The notes beneath the pieces were generated by a model that was not told where the DNA came from, searched no databases, and worked only from the letters and a program-made list of their open reading frames with translations. 64,000 bases of DNA from Macrostomum hystrix (taxonomy: Eukaryota > Platyhelminthes > Macrostomidae): positions 4,111,501 to 4,175,500 of the forward strand of contig CATNEN010000029.1 of assembly GCA_950097015.1 (NCBI GenBank). The letters are read 5' to 3'. Position 1 is the first letter of the stretch. Each line of letters opens with the position of its first letter. Shown here one piece after another: positions 21,760-33,840 of this stretch. The position numbers were made by a program, and so were the translations under genes.

Positions 21760-22870
21760 TCTCCCAGGGGAGGCACTAAATGAGGACTTAAAAGTTTGTC
21801 TATGGCGCTGAAATACGTACGCGATAAGTTTAAAGAAGAATATTTAAGAAATGATGTTATTGAACAACAGGAATGACAGTAAAATTGTCATTTTCACACG
21901 ATAGAAATGGTAGTTTGGGCCACGTGGCAGCGTTTGGGCCATAGACATTTCTAAGAAGCAGTATACAGTGAGCTAGTGTCAAAATGTGGTCATTCAATTT
22001 CTAATAACTTTTGGTTATGGCCATAGACAACACTTCAGACAAAACACTAAAGAGGTCATTCAATCTCAAGAATGACACTGAAATGGTCATTGAATCTCAA
22101 GAATGACACTGAAATGATCATCGAATGACAAGAATGACACTGAAATGATCATCGAATGACAATAATGACACTGAAACGATAATTTATGACAAGAATGCCA
22201 CAAATAATCCTTTTTTCAACATAAACCCTACCAATACTGAAAACTCAGCTACTTTTTATTGGGTCAACACAATATGATGTAACTGAGACAAACAAAAATA
22301 TAAACTACAAGTTTTGTACAGGACAGTGCACAATAATTATACAATACATTTAATGTATTGATATACTTGTGTATATTTGACAGTTACTTTCATATGTTGT
22401 CAAGATAGAGAGGAAAGAATCAGAACAATGTAAAAGAAACACTACGACAGAATACAGATACAATACAGATTGTACAATAGAGTATATGCATGTACAAATA
22501 GCCTACACCAAGTCAGGCAGATAAATAATGCTTAACCATTCGTCAGATACTAGATGGAATCGACTGAGGAATCGAACGAAGCTAGATCTTGGCTGATAAC
22601 TCTCTGGATAGTGTCCAGAAGCAGCAACAGAACAAGAAATAAGTGAACACTGACTTAAGGAATAGCGTAGAAGCGTTAAAAAACATAATTAAAGTACATA
22701 GCACACAGCCACGGTAAAAGAGATGACGCAATGACGAGGAAAATATAACTAATTTATTTTTTAAACTGGAACACGACATTAAACAAAGAAATTAATTACT
22801 TTTCAAAGAGAGCCATTACTTTTCATGCCACGAAAAATTGATTCCTATAATAATTTTGTGTAATAAAAGC
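21760..22870. other. Region upstream of UBE2O start, with a short 31-bp repeat
   Basis: AT-rich 5' flank. At 22055-22200 there are four to five copies of a roughly 31-bp unit with AATGACACTGAAATGATCAT. No gene seen. Confidence 0.5.
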
Positions 22871-22879
22871 TTAATTGTC

Positions 22880-24232
22880 TTGCTTCGATACCAGTTTTGA
22901 GTCTAGCTACGATTCAAGTTATAATTCTTGCTTCGATTCCAATTTATGATTCTTGCTTCGATTCCAGATTAGAGTTTTGCTACGATTGCAGTTTTGAGTT
23001 TTGCTTTGATTCTAGTTGAGTCATGCTACAATTCCCGCTGACACTCTTGCTTCGATTCCAGATTAGAGTTTTGTTACGATTCCAGTTATGACTCTTGCTT
23101 CGATTCCAGTTTAGAGTTTTACTACGATTCCAGTTTAGAGTTTTGCTTCAATTCCAGATTAGAGTTTTGCTTCGATTCCAGCTGACACACTTGCTTCGAT
23201 TCCAGTTTTGAGTCTAGCTACGATTACAGTTTTGATTCTAGCTACGATTCCAGTTTTGATTCTAGCTACGATTCCAGTTTTGATTCTAGCTACGATTCCA
23301 GTTTTGATTCTAGCTTCGATTCCAGTTTTGATTCTAGCTTCGATTCCAGTTTTGATTCTAGCTTCGATTCCAGTTTTGATTCTAGCTTCGATTCCAGTTT
23401 TGAGTCTAGTTTCAATTACAGTTTTGATTCTAGCTTCGATTACAGTTTTGATTCTAGCTTCGATTCCAGTTTTGATTCTAGCTACGATTCCAGTTTTGAG
23501 TCTAGTTTCAATTACAGTTTTGATTCTAGCTTCGATTACAGTTTTGATTCTAGCTACGATTCCAGTTTTGAGTCTAGTTTCGATTCCAGTTTTGAGTCTA
23601 GCTTCGATTCCAGTTTTGAGTCTAGCTACGATTCCAGTTTTGAGTCTAGTTTCGATTCCAGTTTTGAGTCTAGCTACGATTCCAGTTTTGAGTCTAGCTA
23701 CGATTCCAGTTTTGAGTCTAGCTACGATTCCAGTTTTGAGTCTAGCTACGAATCCAGTATTGTTTCTAGCTACGATTCCAGTTTTGAGTCTAGCTACGAT
23801 TCCAGTTTTGAGTCTAGCTACGATTCCAGTTGCGATTTTAGCTACGATTCCAGTTTTGAGTCTAGCTACGATTCCAGTTTTGATTCTAGCTACGATTTCA
23901 GTTTTGAGTCTAGCTACGATTTCAGTTTTGATTCTAGCTACGATTTCAGTTTTGATTCTAGCTACGATTCCAGTTTTGATTCTAGCTACGATTCCAGTTT
24001 TGAGTCTAGCTACGATTCCAGTTTTGATTCTAGCTACGATTCCAGTTTTGAGTCTAGCTACAATTCCAGTTTTGATTTTAGCTACGATTCCAGTTTTGAG
24101 TCTAGCGACAATTCCAGTTGCGATTTTAGCTACGATTCCAGTTTTGAGTCTAGCGACAATTCCAGTTGCGATTTTAGCTACGATTCCAGTTTTGAGTCTA
24201 GCTACAATTCCAGTTGCGATTTTAGCTACATA
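22880..24232. repeat. 24-bp minisatellite, about 55 copies
   Basis: Core GCTACGATTCCAGTTTTGAG plus TCTA. The left end (22880-23190) is more diverged. The 24-bp unit keeps a 345-codon plus-strand frame open, which is not evidence of a gene. Confidence 0.93.
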
Positions 24233-24234
24233 TC

Positions 24235-24880
24235 TAAAAAATTAGCAAGATCGTGTAAAATTGTTATTAACATAGTTTTAAAAGAAAGTTTATAAAAAGG
24301 AAAATTACGATTGCACATAAAGAGTATCAAAGACATCAAAAGATAGCAAGAGACGACACCCTGGATAGTCAAAGAACAAGGAAAACGGTAAGGTGTAAGA
24401 AGTAAGAGTGAACCAGAAATGCAAAAAAATATCTTCATTATTTTACGACTAAATTGCAAACAGCAGGTTATTCGACTAACGGTACCTCGACTGGAGGCAA
24501 AGCATTGGCCAGAAACAATCAAAGAGTACACGCATAATTTTGTTTTAGAAAGGAAAGCAAAAAACACAACTTTCATAGAGCACTACTGTGAGTAATGGTC
24601 CATGGTTAAAAATGTTGTTCAGACATCGGTATTTAAAAATACAGCGCACAAGACCAGAAGAGACGACAGAAATGCAAGCTTTCAAAAAAGGACGCACAGA
24701 GAGGTGAAGCTATGTAGCGTAAATCTAAGAAAAAAATGAGATTGTCACATTTCTCACTACGCTACTATTCTAAAACAAGTAGTATAAATGGCTTTTTATA
24801 AAATTATAAAAATTAGAACACACGCGTAACAGTTACAATCAAAGTGTAGTTTGATTAAATCGAAATTCATCAGCGAAAAC
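24235..24880. other. Unassigned intergenic sequence
   Basis: AT-rich, downstream of the SAMD3-like gene. Only short chance ORFs. Confidence 0.4.
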
Positions 24881-24884
24881 GATC

Positions 24885-25285
24885 TACTGATGTCGGGTCG
24901 GGGGTGAGTGGCAGAGCGATATAACGCGTTTGCCTCTCGCACCAAGGTCCCCGAGCTCGATTCCGCAGCGAGGCCACATTCATTTGAAGCGCAGCCGCGG
25001 AGAGAAGGCTTGGAAGATTTACGACCATGAGCAATGAGGCCCAACCTCCAAGGCACAGTAAAAGTGTACACTGCCTGACGATGAGAAAGTCAGGGCAGAT
25101 GTACACACCTGTGTGAGAGTGTGCCTGCGTACGGTATCCGTGTTAGTGTGTGCTCAGGAGTCAGCGAAATGGGCAGAACTGTATCCTCAATGGCTGTCAG
25201 TTCTAGAAGTTACACTAAAGGATGTGGCATTGCCGGCAGCCCTGCTGTTGTAGAACAGTTGTCAATCTGGCACAGCTGATTAAAA
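24885..25285 (+). mobile_element. tRNA-derived SINE, family 2, longest copy
   Basis: The head has GGTGAGTGGCAGAGCGATAT (A-box-like) and CCCCGAGCTCGATTCC (B-box-like). The body has GCGCAGCCGCGGAGAGAAGG, GGGCAGATGTACACACCTGT and GTGTGCTCAGGAGTCAGCG. It ends near GGCATTGCCGGCAGCCCTGC. Sister copies lie in NLE1 introns at 34128-34440 and 35095-35225. Confidence 0.8.
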
Positions 25286-25402
25286 TTGTAATATGTTTTT
25301 TCAAATCAACTATAATTGACACAATGGACATTCAGAAACAAAGGTAAGTGTACAAAGAATGTATTTTTGCGTTTAACAGAAAAAATCTGAGGCTGCCCCC
25401 AT

Positions 25403-26549
25403 CACAAGCCAAGCGTGCCGATGCCATTTAACAGCTCGGAGTTTTTGAACTCGGCCGCAAACGCTGCGGTATCTTCGCCGGCTCCAGCAGCATCCGGCAG
25501 AACAAAAACAATGCCTTCCTCAGCTCGATCGTCTAATTGATGATCGACTCCGTCATTGGTAGAGTTGCGGCGAGTTTAGTAGCGTCTGGCGATTTCGACT
25601 GCGCCACAATGGATAGTCGTAATCGTTTATTATTGCTGTTACTCACATTACTATTATTATTATTATTGTTGCTGTTGTTATTCACAACAGTCGATCCGGC
25701 TGCGGCAGACGGCCGTCGGGCGTTGAAGCGCGACTTCTCTTCGTCGGTGAAGCCGACGCCGCGTTTTCGACAATTGCGAAATTTCTGACTTAAACGATTC
25801 TTCCACAGGGCTAGAGCTTCTTCGCGCTGAAGGCCTTCGTCTAGCTGGGGATAAAGTGACAGTAGGGCTTCGGCCACCTCAGCGTACTGACTAGTCTTTG
25901 GATAGAATGTGTACTGACGAATCTGTTGGAACATGATGTCCAACAGGCGGGTTAGTTCGTCTCTACTTAGGGCGCCGCCGGATGCGTTCAGAATGGCGGC
26001 AGACAGGGATTGGTCGAATCGGTCAACTGGAATGACAAATGGACTGGGCCAATATTGCTCCGTAATGGCGGTGGCTGCAGTTGGTGCGTCGATGCAAACT
26101 GAAGGAGCAGGAGACAGAGCAGGTGTCGGCATTGTACGTGGCGGCGGCGGCTGCTGAAGCGGCAGCGGCATCGGCAACAATGTTAGGGATAATTGTGGGG
26201 GCGGTGGGGCGAAAGCAGCCGATGCGGTGTCGCTAGGCGAAGACTCGCTTGGATAAGCGGCACCGTTGGCGCAGTCGAACGAAGCCTCGTCAACAATGTT
26301 ACAAGCGGCAGCGGGAGCAGCCAAAACAGTTGGTGGTGTGGACAGCGGCATCGCTAGTAAACGCGAATTCGGCTGCAACTGATCGTCGGGTAGTTCAACG
26401 TCTAGCCAATCAGCGTAGCCATCGTGCCAGCGCTGCAGCAGCAGCGGCGGCTGGACATCAAATCGATGACAGATGGCGCCTTCTAGGCTGCTAAGAGTGG
26501 CCACAGTGACTAGCTTCTTGTGACGACCACAAGTAACATGGAACTCCAT
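25403..26549 (-). CDS. SAMD3-like family protein, with a likely 1-base frameshift near the C-terminus
   Basis: A 338-codon frame runs from ATG 26549 to TAG 25533. Residues 1-70 (MEFHVTCGRHKK, then RWHDGYADWLDVEL) look like a small ubiquitin- or PB1-type fold. Residues 71-165 are Pro/Ala-rich. Residues 166-264 hold a conserved-looking block (YTFYPKTSQYAEVAEALLSL, then ALWKNRLSQKFRNCRKRG) similar to the C-terminal region of uncharacterised SAMD3-like proteins of fish and cnidarians. Residues 290-308 are poly-Asn. After the stop, a second frame with strong coding character (DDRAEEGIVFVLPDA, then FKNSELLNGIGTLGL) runs to TGA at 25403, so one base is probably missing around 25545-25575. An acceptor at 26627 suggests a 5' UTR exon upstream. 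Function unknown. Confidence 0.6.
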
Positions 26550-26629
26550 TAGAGTTTGTAGGCTATATAAGTACTCTGTTTGGCTTTCCAAAGATGCTAC
26601 ACCACTCCAACAAATGGAGATGGCGGCTG

Positions 26630-27393
26630 AAATAGTGACAAGTAAGGTCATGTAATATAATTCCAAGAAACTAATATAACATTGGGTATGCTGTTTTTTA
26701 TAGAAAAGAAAAATTAAAAAATGTATCCAATACTCGTATGTCACTTTTCACTAAATGCACAAAAACAGAATGTCAAAATGTATAAGTAGGCCTAGTAGCA
26801 GGTGCTATAATTTTTTATGAAAATGTTCCTAACTATATAGGTTATAGAAATCTAGGAAATGCCTATATTATCTGAATCTGTTACATCTTCGAAGCAATAC
26901 ACAGCCTGCTATACACAGCCTAGGCTAAATTTTATTTGAAGGCCCAAGATTGCCAAGCAAACTGCCTTATAACAAATAAGAAATTAAGAAAGACAAGGTT
27001 GTCCCCTGTAGCTATCATCTCTACTAGAGTACAGTGTGAACTTTTCTCACAATATATTGTTTAGTTAAGCCCCTTGTGCTAAGACTAAAAGTAAGAGCTA
27101 ATTTGGTGGCAATATTTTATTCTTTAAAGATAAACAAGTAAAAAATACAATAGTAAAAAATATAATATTGCTTTATGAATATAAATATAATCTTTAAACT
27201 TGGGAAAAGACCTACATGAACTTCAAAGGGGCCTTAAAAAAGTCTGAGTTTAGTCTATAGCAATAAGCAAGAAATCTAAATATACAGCCTAGAAACTTTA
27301 GTCTTTAGAAATGTAGAAAGTTTCTTAGCTATCTAATATTAACATTTTATTAGTTTCTTAACTAGGAAACACAAGAAACATTTTGATTAGGCC
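26630..27393. other. Intergenic or 5' sequence, nothing recognised
   Basis: AT-rich sequence upstream of the SAMD3-like gene. Any 5' exon of that gene would lie here but I cannot identify one. Confidence 0.4.
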
Positions 27394-27575
27394 CCATAGT
27401 GCAAAAGGATTTTTGTGTACAACGGAAGATAAATTTCAATTTTGGCCTGTCATACAACAGTGCGACAGAGATTGAAAAATGGTGCTAGTGTTGTACAACA
27501 GTGTACGACAGATGATCCATGTGTACGACGGAAATTTCTGGCGTACACCCATCCTTTTGCACTATGGATTAAGCC
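27386..27575. mobile_element. hAT-like MITE, 174 bp with 17-bp terminal inverted repeats
   Basis: Terminal inverted repeats CCATAGTGCAAAAGGAT (27394-27410) and its exact reverse complement (27551-27567). They are flanked by ATTAGGCC on the left and ATTAAGCC on the right, an 8-bp target-site duplication with one mismatch. No coding capacity. Eight-base duplications are typical of hAT elements. Confidence 0.75.
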
Positions 27576-29400
27576 TAGCTGCTGGAATATGAATTACATT
27601 CCTCACTTCTAATAACAGATAAGCTGTAGCAACAACATGCAGCAACATGAAAAAAACACTAATAGCAAAATGTTTCTAAACTTTTCTAAACAAAAGCTAC
27701 TAATTTGTTGACTTTTATCTTGAAGTTTGTAAAGATCCCTTCATAAGGTCTAAGGTTAATATGGATAAATTATAGGTCTAGGCTAACAAATAAAATATTA
27801 TCCTAACTGTGAATACATTGATTATAATAAAAACAATATATATTGTTGTACACACTTTACACTAGCTAACCAAAATGCAAAAATTACCATTTAGAATATG
27901 CACCAGAAATTTCTGGGAGTCTAGGACCATCTAGGTTCTGGTCTTTTTATCTGCCACCATTTTGTCTGCCAGTAGACAAGTTGACTTATTTGTTGGCAAG
28001 TGAAATTTATGAGCAGGCAAGTTGGCAAACTTGATCTTAACTTGAATAAGAATAAATTAATCACCTTGCTTTCATGCCACTGCCAGTGTAATCCCAGTGT
28101 GTGATAGTGACTTAAGGATCAACAGATTTTTTAGTTATTTGACTAAATTGACCAGATTTGTAGGCCTAGGCCCTATATACTTTTTGTTTTGTGTGAATGA
28201 AAGGAAAGGTCAACTTGCTGCTCACCTATACCATACTATTAATTGGTTGTATATATAACAGGCTGTGCCTGTGTGGTGTCTGTGATATCTTAAAATAGCT
28301 TTTAGCCACTACAATAAGTATGTACTTTTATTTTAAGGCAATAAAAGTCATGGCAGCCAACTTAGCTTTAATTGTCCTTATGGCAGACTTGTTTGTACAA
28401 TGCTTTTTTTAAAGATAAGTTAATAACAGACAAGAATGCATCATGGCCATGTGGAAAGCACACAACAGAGACCTATATCCCAATCCTGAATGATACGTCC
28501 TATTTTCCAGTACCAGTAACAGTACCAGTACCGGAAAAAAATAATAGTTAAAACAAAGGGTCGTAACATAGAAAAAAATTAATTGCCATGGCTGTAGATG
28601 AAGCACGTTCTATTTCAGCTTCCTACAGCATCCAGCGCCGGAGCAGTGGACCCTTAAAGTGCGTCTCCCCACCCCAGCCATATGGCCTTTTGGCAACTTC
28701 AGATATGCGCGAATTAGCCAATTTTATATAGTTTCTTTGGCGGCATATCTTAATTGAACAGTGAACATGCATACTTTTTTAAGCCTTCACGTTGCTTACT
28801 CCTCGTCAATTGTTGTGCAGGATTTGCTTTTAATAGTTAGGTTTAGTCTCTTTAAACTCAACTGGCGCTGTAATCCCAGCGTATTACGAGCGTGCCTTCC
28901 TAATGCTATTGTTAAGTCTTAGATGGTTTTAATTTTCTGACAGCTTACTGTACCTGACCTTCGTGATTTACTCGCTTTTAATTTGATGATTGCTGGCCTT
29001 CAATTTCACTGGCTAGGTGAGGAGTGGGGTTGGAACGCCATGCTTCGATTTTTTGTTTTATCGCTTCTCTTTACCTCCTGCATTGCTTTTAAACGAGGAA
29101 AACTTAGCACTGTACATCTATCACCGCTTATTTTTGGTGAATATGAAGAATGAGAGCTTTGCTTCTCTCCTTCCTACCACGATCCTAAATCCATATGGGG
29201 TCAGATCGTTCTGAAACTTGATTTCAAAAACTCCCTTTTGAATCGCAAGACTGTCTAAGAATACTATCGGCGTCACGCTAGAGGTAAGTTTGGCTTTGCT
29301 GCGCTGATTTGCCTTTCATGTACGTGCATGCACATGTACTGCTTGTGAATGACGGTCACATCCAGGGGAGTCTATAAGACTTAGACCCAAAGATTCGCCC
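27576..29400. other. Intergenic, no gene recognised
   Basis: AT-rich. Short ORFs only; no arrays. A small ACCAGTACCAGTAACAGTAC cluster occurs near 28508. Confidence 0.4.
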
Positions 29401-30240
29401 CGAGTTCACTTATTCATTTCAGAGCAAACCCGGTCCGGCATGGCCGCAGCTGTGCTGACGTGGAGCCGCCTGAAATCGACATGCAGCTGTGCTGAAGTGG
29501 AGCCGCCTGAAATCGACCCGCAGCTGTGCTGACGTGGAGCTGCTGGACTCGACCCGGCCCGGCCTGTCCCGACCCGCAGCTGCCTGCATCGACCCAGCCC
29601 TGCCTGAAATCGGAGCAGCCCGGACCCGATCTGGAACGAGATCTGGAGGAGGCCGGGACCGCACAAGAAGACTGGATCGATGAAGGGAAGGGGATAATGA
29701 ACAGTAGGAAAGAGGCCTGTAGGAATGAACGGTAGAAGCGGGAACACTAACTTCCTAACTCAAATCAGGCGTTTTCAGGACTTTCCCCCCATAGAAAAGG
29801 GGTCGGTGCAGTGCCTGCCAATTAACTAGTCTAATGATAATGACTGTACTAGACTCAAGGCTGCGACCTCACTCACCCCGAATTCTCATGAGTACTGTTG
29901 CTACGGTATTGTCTCCTCCTCGGAACGAGGGGTTTCGAGGACATTATATAAGTCGGAGCGGAGCGCGGAAAAAAGAACCGCCGAGATTTTGATAGAGTTT
30001 TATCTTTGAGCCCCGTTAAGTTAGCCAATTAGAAAACTAACTGTGTTTGTGTTCTTTCTTGATCTGATCCCGAGGTAAGGATTCGGACGAGGATTGCTAC
30101 CGACAGCCAGGATTCTGGGACTCGATAGTCGTTAGTAGTTATAGCCTTCAAGCCATATAGACTGCCACAAACCGCTAGACTACATAAAGGAAAGTACCAA
30201 AACAGAGACGGAACTTGAAGCGCTATAGAGTCAAAACACA
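29400..30240 (+). mobile_element. Possible LTR-retrotransposon 3' end (internal remnant plus LTR)
   Basis: 29440-29690 is GC-rich with three imperfect 36-bp repeats containing CAGCTGTGCTGACGTGGAGC. A polypurine-like AGAAAAGGGG follows at 29792-29801. Then comes a stretch with a promoter-like ACATTATATAAGTCGGAGCG near 29940 and short A-rich and GC-rich motifs typical of LTRs. No reverse transcriptase, and LTR ends are not proven. It could instead be an unrelated promoter. Confidence 0.3.
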
Positions 30241-30284
30241 TGTACGTGCCCTAAATGAAAAGAACGACTCAAGATTGTTGCGAT

Positions 30285-30490
30285 CCCAGAGAATGTGTCA
30301 CTAACTCCTCATTGCTTCAGTACAATCAGCTGTAAAATGAGTACGAGTATGAAGGGTTGCGACCCACAAATCTTCGGACTGAACAACAGTCATCAGATGC
30401 GTCGCGTAATCTGCAGCTGTGCTGTCGGTTGCAAATCTCGCATAGGGGCCAGGTGTAGAACATTATCGTAATCAATATTATTATTATTAA
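30285..30490 (+). mobile_element. SINE family 1, 3' half with (ATT)n tail
   Basis: Diverged CTCCTCATTGCTTCAGTACA, then CATCAGATGCGTCGCGTAAT and GCAGCTGTGCTGTCGGTTGC, ending in ATTATTATTATTAATATT. The tRNA-like head is missing. Confidence 0.65.
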
Positions 30491-30966
30491 TATTAGTCGA
30501 ACAGGCTATCGATAGTAAAATTTTCTCTTTAACTGTAATGGGTTGGGATCACTAATTTCTACTAAAAAATACTGTAGAATGGCACCAATGTCAGACAAAG
30601 TGAACTGACGTGAACACCCCGAGAAAACTACAAGTTTGCTATCAGCTCATCAGAACATAAATTTATCTGAATACATTGCTGCTTAAATTATCACATGATT
30701 TTGGGGCTCTAAGCCTACTTTATTATTTTGCACTATAAGGATCCAATTATTTCCAAAATGTTCCTTCCAGAGCAGCAGCGCTCGGCAGGAGCTCCACCTC
30801 CAGCGGCGGCTGAGCGCACGGATGGAGCGCCAACTCCAGCGGCAGCGGAGCAGCTCGCGGCAGCAGCTTCACCTCCAGCGGCAGCTGGGCGCACGGATGG
30901 AGCGCCAACTCCAAAATTGATACTCTCTGATGGTTATTAGTTGCCCCCGACCAGTCATGCTGGCGC

Positions 30967-31125
30967 AATTTGTTTAAATACACTCTAAGACAGTCATTCC
31001 GACTCGAAATTAACTGTCGGATGTTAAGCTATTAAGCTACGAGTAGTTAAGAAACTAATAAAATGTTAATTCCGACAGTTAATTTCGAGTCGGAATAACT
31101 GTCTGAGCGTGTATTTAAACAAACT
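30967..31125. mobile_element. Foldback element with 55-bp inverted arms
   Basis: Left arm 30967-31021 and right arm 31071-31125 are inverted copies with about five mismatches (core TTCCGACTCGAAATTAACTG against CAGTTAATTTCGAGTCGGAA). The loop is 49 bp. Further partial copies of TTTCGAGTCGGAATAACTGT continue to about 31230. Confidence 0.75.
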
Positions 31126-31234
31126 GACTTTCGAGTCGGAATAACTGTCAGAATAACTGTCGGAATATGCCGACAGGTAATATATAACACATTAACTGTC
31201 GGAATAAGTGTCGGAATATTCCGAGTCGGACAAA

Positions 31235-33015
31235 GTTTCTAAGCTGATACAATGGTGCGTTCGAGTAGCTTATGACTTAAACTGATCTTAAACTGCAGTT
31301 CTAATCGGTTCTAAAATTCCGGGAAAGAAAACAGTATAACTTAGCAGCGCCTTAAAACGAGAGAAACGCGAATAAAAGATAGAAGTTATTAAGAATGAAT
31401 GTTGGAAGGTTGGCAGAAAATTAAGGTAAGGATTTTTATCATATGCTACGGGATATGCTACGAGTTTTACTGCTTCATGTCCTGGAAATTCAGAACGTAT
31501 TATGTTTTTGCTACCAGTGGAAGCCCGCATATTTTTCTGCTAGCCTGGTAATATCTAGTATATAAATAGTATTGTACCATGACCTTTTTGCCCGGCGGGC
31601 AGAAAGTCTTGCCCGTTAATGGCCTTAGATGAATTAATGCTCGGTAATTTTCTTGTGGGCAGTTAATTACCATTAACCGCCCGCAAAAAGACATCGACCA
31701 ATAGGAATGGCTTACTGAGGCTAAAATGTCTATGGCACCCCGAAGTGGGGGCTCTGCCCCACACCCCCGTCTCTGAATCTGAAAGTATAGCTTGGGCAAA
31801 AACGTCTATGGTACAATAAAATTGATAGGGGCCTACCCAAGCTTTGTGGGCGTCACTTAAGGACAACTAAATAACTTATTATTAGTTGATTAGACAGAGA
31901 CAGTCGCCAAGCCTCTCGTTCAGTTGCATGTTTAGGAAACGAAAATACTGTAATATTCCGATCACGGTTACTATTATAGTTTGAACAACAGAAAATGATG
32001 CTGCATTTTCTCGGCATGATATTTTGTTTCAGCTAGCAAGAATAAAAGTTCTCTCTCTCAATTGCAAGTGCATGTGAAGAACTCAATTTTCAGCTCAGAT
32101 TTCTTTGCTTTCGTAGCTTTGGATGGGCCATAGAACAATGCTTTTAAACAAGCCTCGTACTTTTTTTTGCCATGAATTGGCTCGTTTCCAGTCCTGAGTT
32201 ATTAAGTTGTCCTTGGGGCGTCATTGAAAAATCCTCGGGGGGCCTAATGGCACCCTCTGATTTTCCATTAACACCCTTAAAGCATGGGTATTAATATTTA
32301 AACTAGTCAGTCCTCTAAAATAGTTTACTTCAACTTATCTTCATTTTAATTGTTTATTTCTTGTCAGTCATATATAACATCTTTCAGCTAGTAACCAGCT
32401 GGCTGGATGCTTATCCTAATAAGCAATCCATACTGTGATTTACTTCTTCAGCTATCCTGCCCAATTTTGTTTACAATTTTTGGCTTATTTGTTAAATTGG
32501 AACTAATTTAACTGTAGCTATTGTAATTTGTTGTACTGTGCATTCGTACCATGAATTAATGATATAGTATTAGGCATGAGCATGAGCCTAGAGATTTTCC
32601 ATTTATTATAATTATAGCATTCAATTTGTAGTATATATATATTCTATAGCATACATGTGCAACCTCCCAAATCTTAGCCGGCCATGTGACTTAGTTTTTG
32701 CTCTATTTATGACTTAGTTTGCTCTCATTTTCTCTCCCCTTTTTTCCATTTCTTCATGCCTTCCTATTTGTCCCTTGGCCCCCCCCATTGATTTTTTTGC
32801 ACTTGGTTGATTGGTTTTTGCGACTTACCTTGCTTGGCCCTCATTTCACCCAGCCGGTTTGGCCGGGTTGGCCGGGTGTTGCGCATGTATGTTCTATAGG
32901 GTATAGTTGTAGTATATAGTATATTTATATATATATATACATCAAGCTTTAAAGCTACCATATTCCTAAGTTAAACAAGGTTCTAGTTGAGGTACTGCTA
33001 AAAAGCCATTAGCAT
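31235..33015. other. Intergenic, no gene; one GC hairpin
   Basis: Mostly AT-rich. Around 31740-31765 GTGGGGGCTCTGCCCCAC forms a strong hairpin, and 31580-31690 has short imperfect inverted segments around CTTTTTGC and GCAAAAAG. Neither is classified. Confidence 0.4.
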
Positions 33016-33019
33016 TGTA

Positions 33020-33480
33020 TCATGAGCAACATGCTTGTCATTTTTGTTGACTTTTGCAAGGCTTTAAATCTGTTTTAAGAGCCACACTCTTATTCATTTT
33101 CCATGCCAACTGGTACCAGATTACTTGTTGCAGCAGCCTATATCAAAACATCTATATTGCTGTTTGGATGGCCTATCTGAGCCTTTTGCCATCCTCTTCA
33201 TTCTTCTCCTGGACTGGGTTGCTTTAGACTATGCTGCTGTCAGTGGAAGACAGCTCAGACTTTATATGAGAGAGCCTATCAACCATCCTGCAGCAGTGGC
33301 AACTTTGACTAAGAGGCCATGTGATTCAGGCTTAGAAATACTGTCCACAACCTGTCCAAGACAGCCAAGCAAGCCTATTGCTCATTGTAGGGATAGTAGG
33401 GACTGTTTAGGCATAGCCTGGGTCAAACACTCTGCTAGATTGACTGTTGTTTTTGTTACAAATTGTACAACTTAACTATA
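33020..33480 (+). pseudogene. Non-LTR retrotransposon (LINE) reverse transcriptase remnant
   Basis: FVDFCKAL (around 33040) matches the F(I/V)DFSKAF motif of reverse transcriptase. In another frame DGLSEPFAI is followed directly by LFILLLDWV (33160-33220), matching the DG.SEPF..GVLQGDTLAPFLFIL.LDWV region with the GVLQGD part deleted. In-frame stops and frame changes show a dead fragment. The catalytic YADD region is not found. Confidence 0.6.
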
Positions 33481-33840
33481 GTTTAATATAGGCTAAGGCT
33501 TTTCTGGCTTTTATTGTCAGTAGTACATCATGTTTAAGTTAGATTTGATGTTGAAATCCATATGTGAAATAGTTTTTAGTTGCTACAACACAGCTCTTGT
33601 TGTAAACGTGCATCAAAGATGTCTATTACTACTGCTCACATTTCTTATCTATTTATAGATAAACTCTCTAGTAAGTTTGTCACTTTTATCTTATTTAGAG
33701 CCTTTTAATAGCCCTTTTTCTAGCTAGCAATATAATTTTAGTACAGTTTTTAGAGAATAATCAGGATATTATATTGCTGCAGTCATAAGATAGGCTAGCT
33801 CTAATTTCAGAACTTTAGTAGTTAAACTTCTATGAACTTA

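Noticed and set aside
23208-24245. 345-codon plus ORF of VLILATIP repeats resembling a membrane protein
   Set aside because: 24-bp minisatellite; apparent hydrophobicity comes from the repeat unit.
29406-29747. Overlapping ORFs in the GC-rich 29.4-29.7 kb block
   Set aside because: Open on both strands because of base composition and a 36-bp repeat; no recognisable protein.
33125-33475. 116-codon ORF as a host gene
   Set aside because: Contains SEPF and LFILLLDWV of a LINE reverse transcriptase with deletions and stops; a transposon relic.
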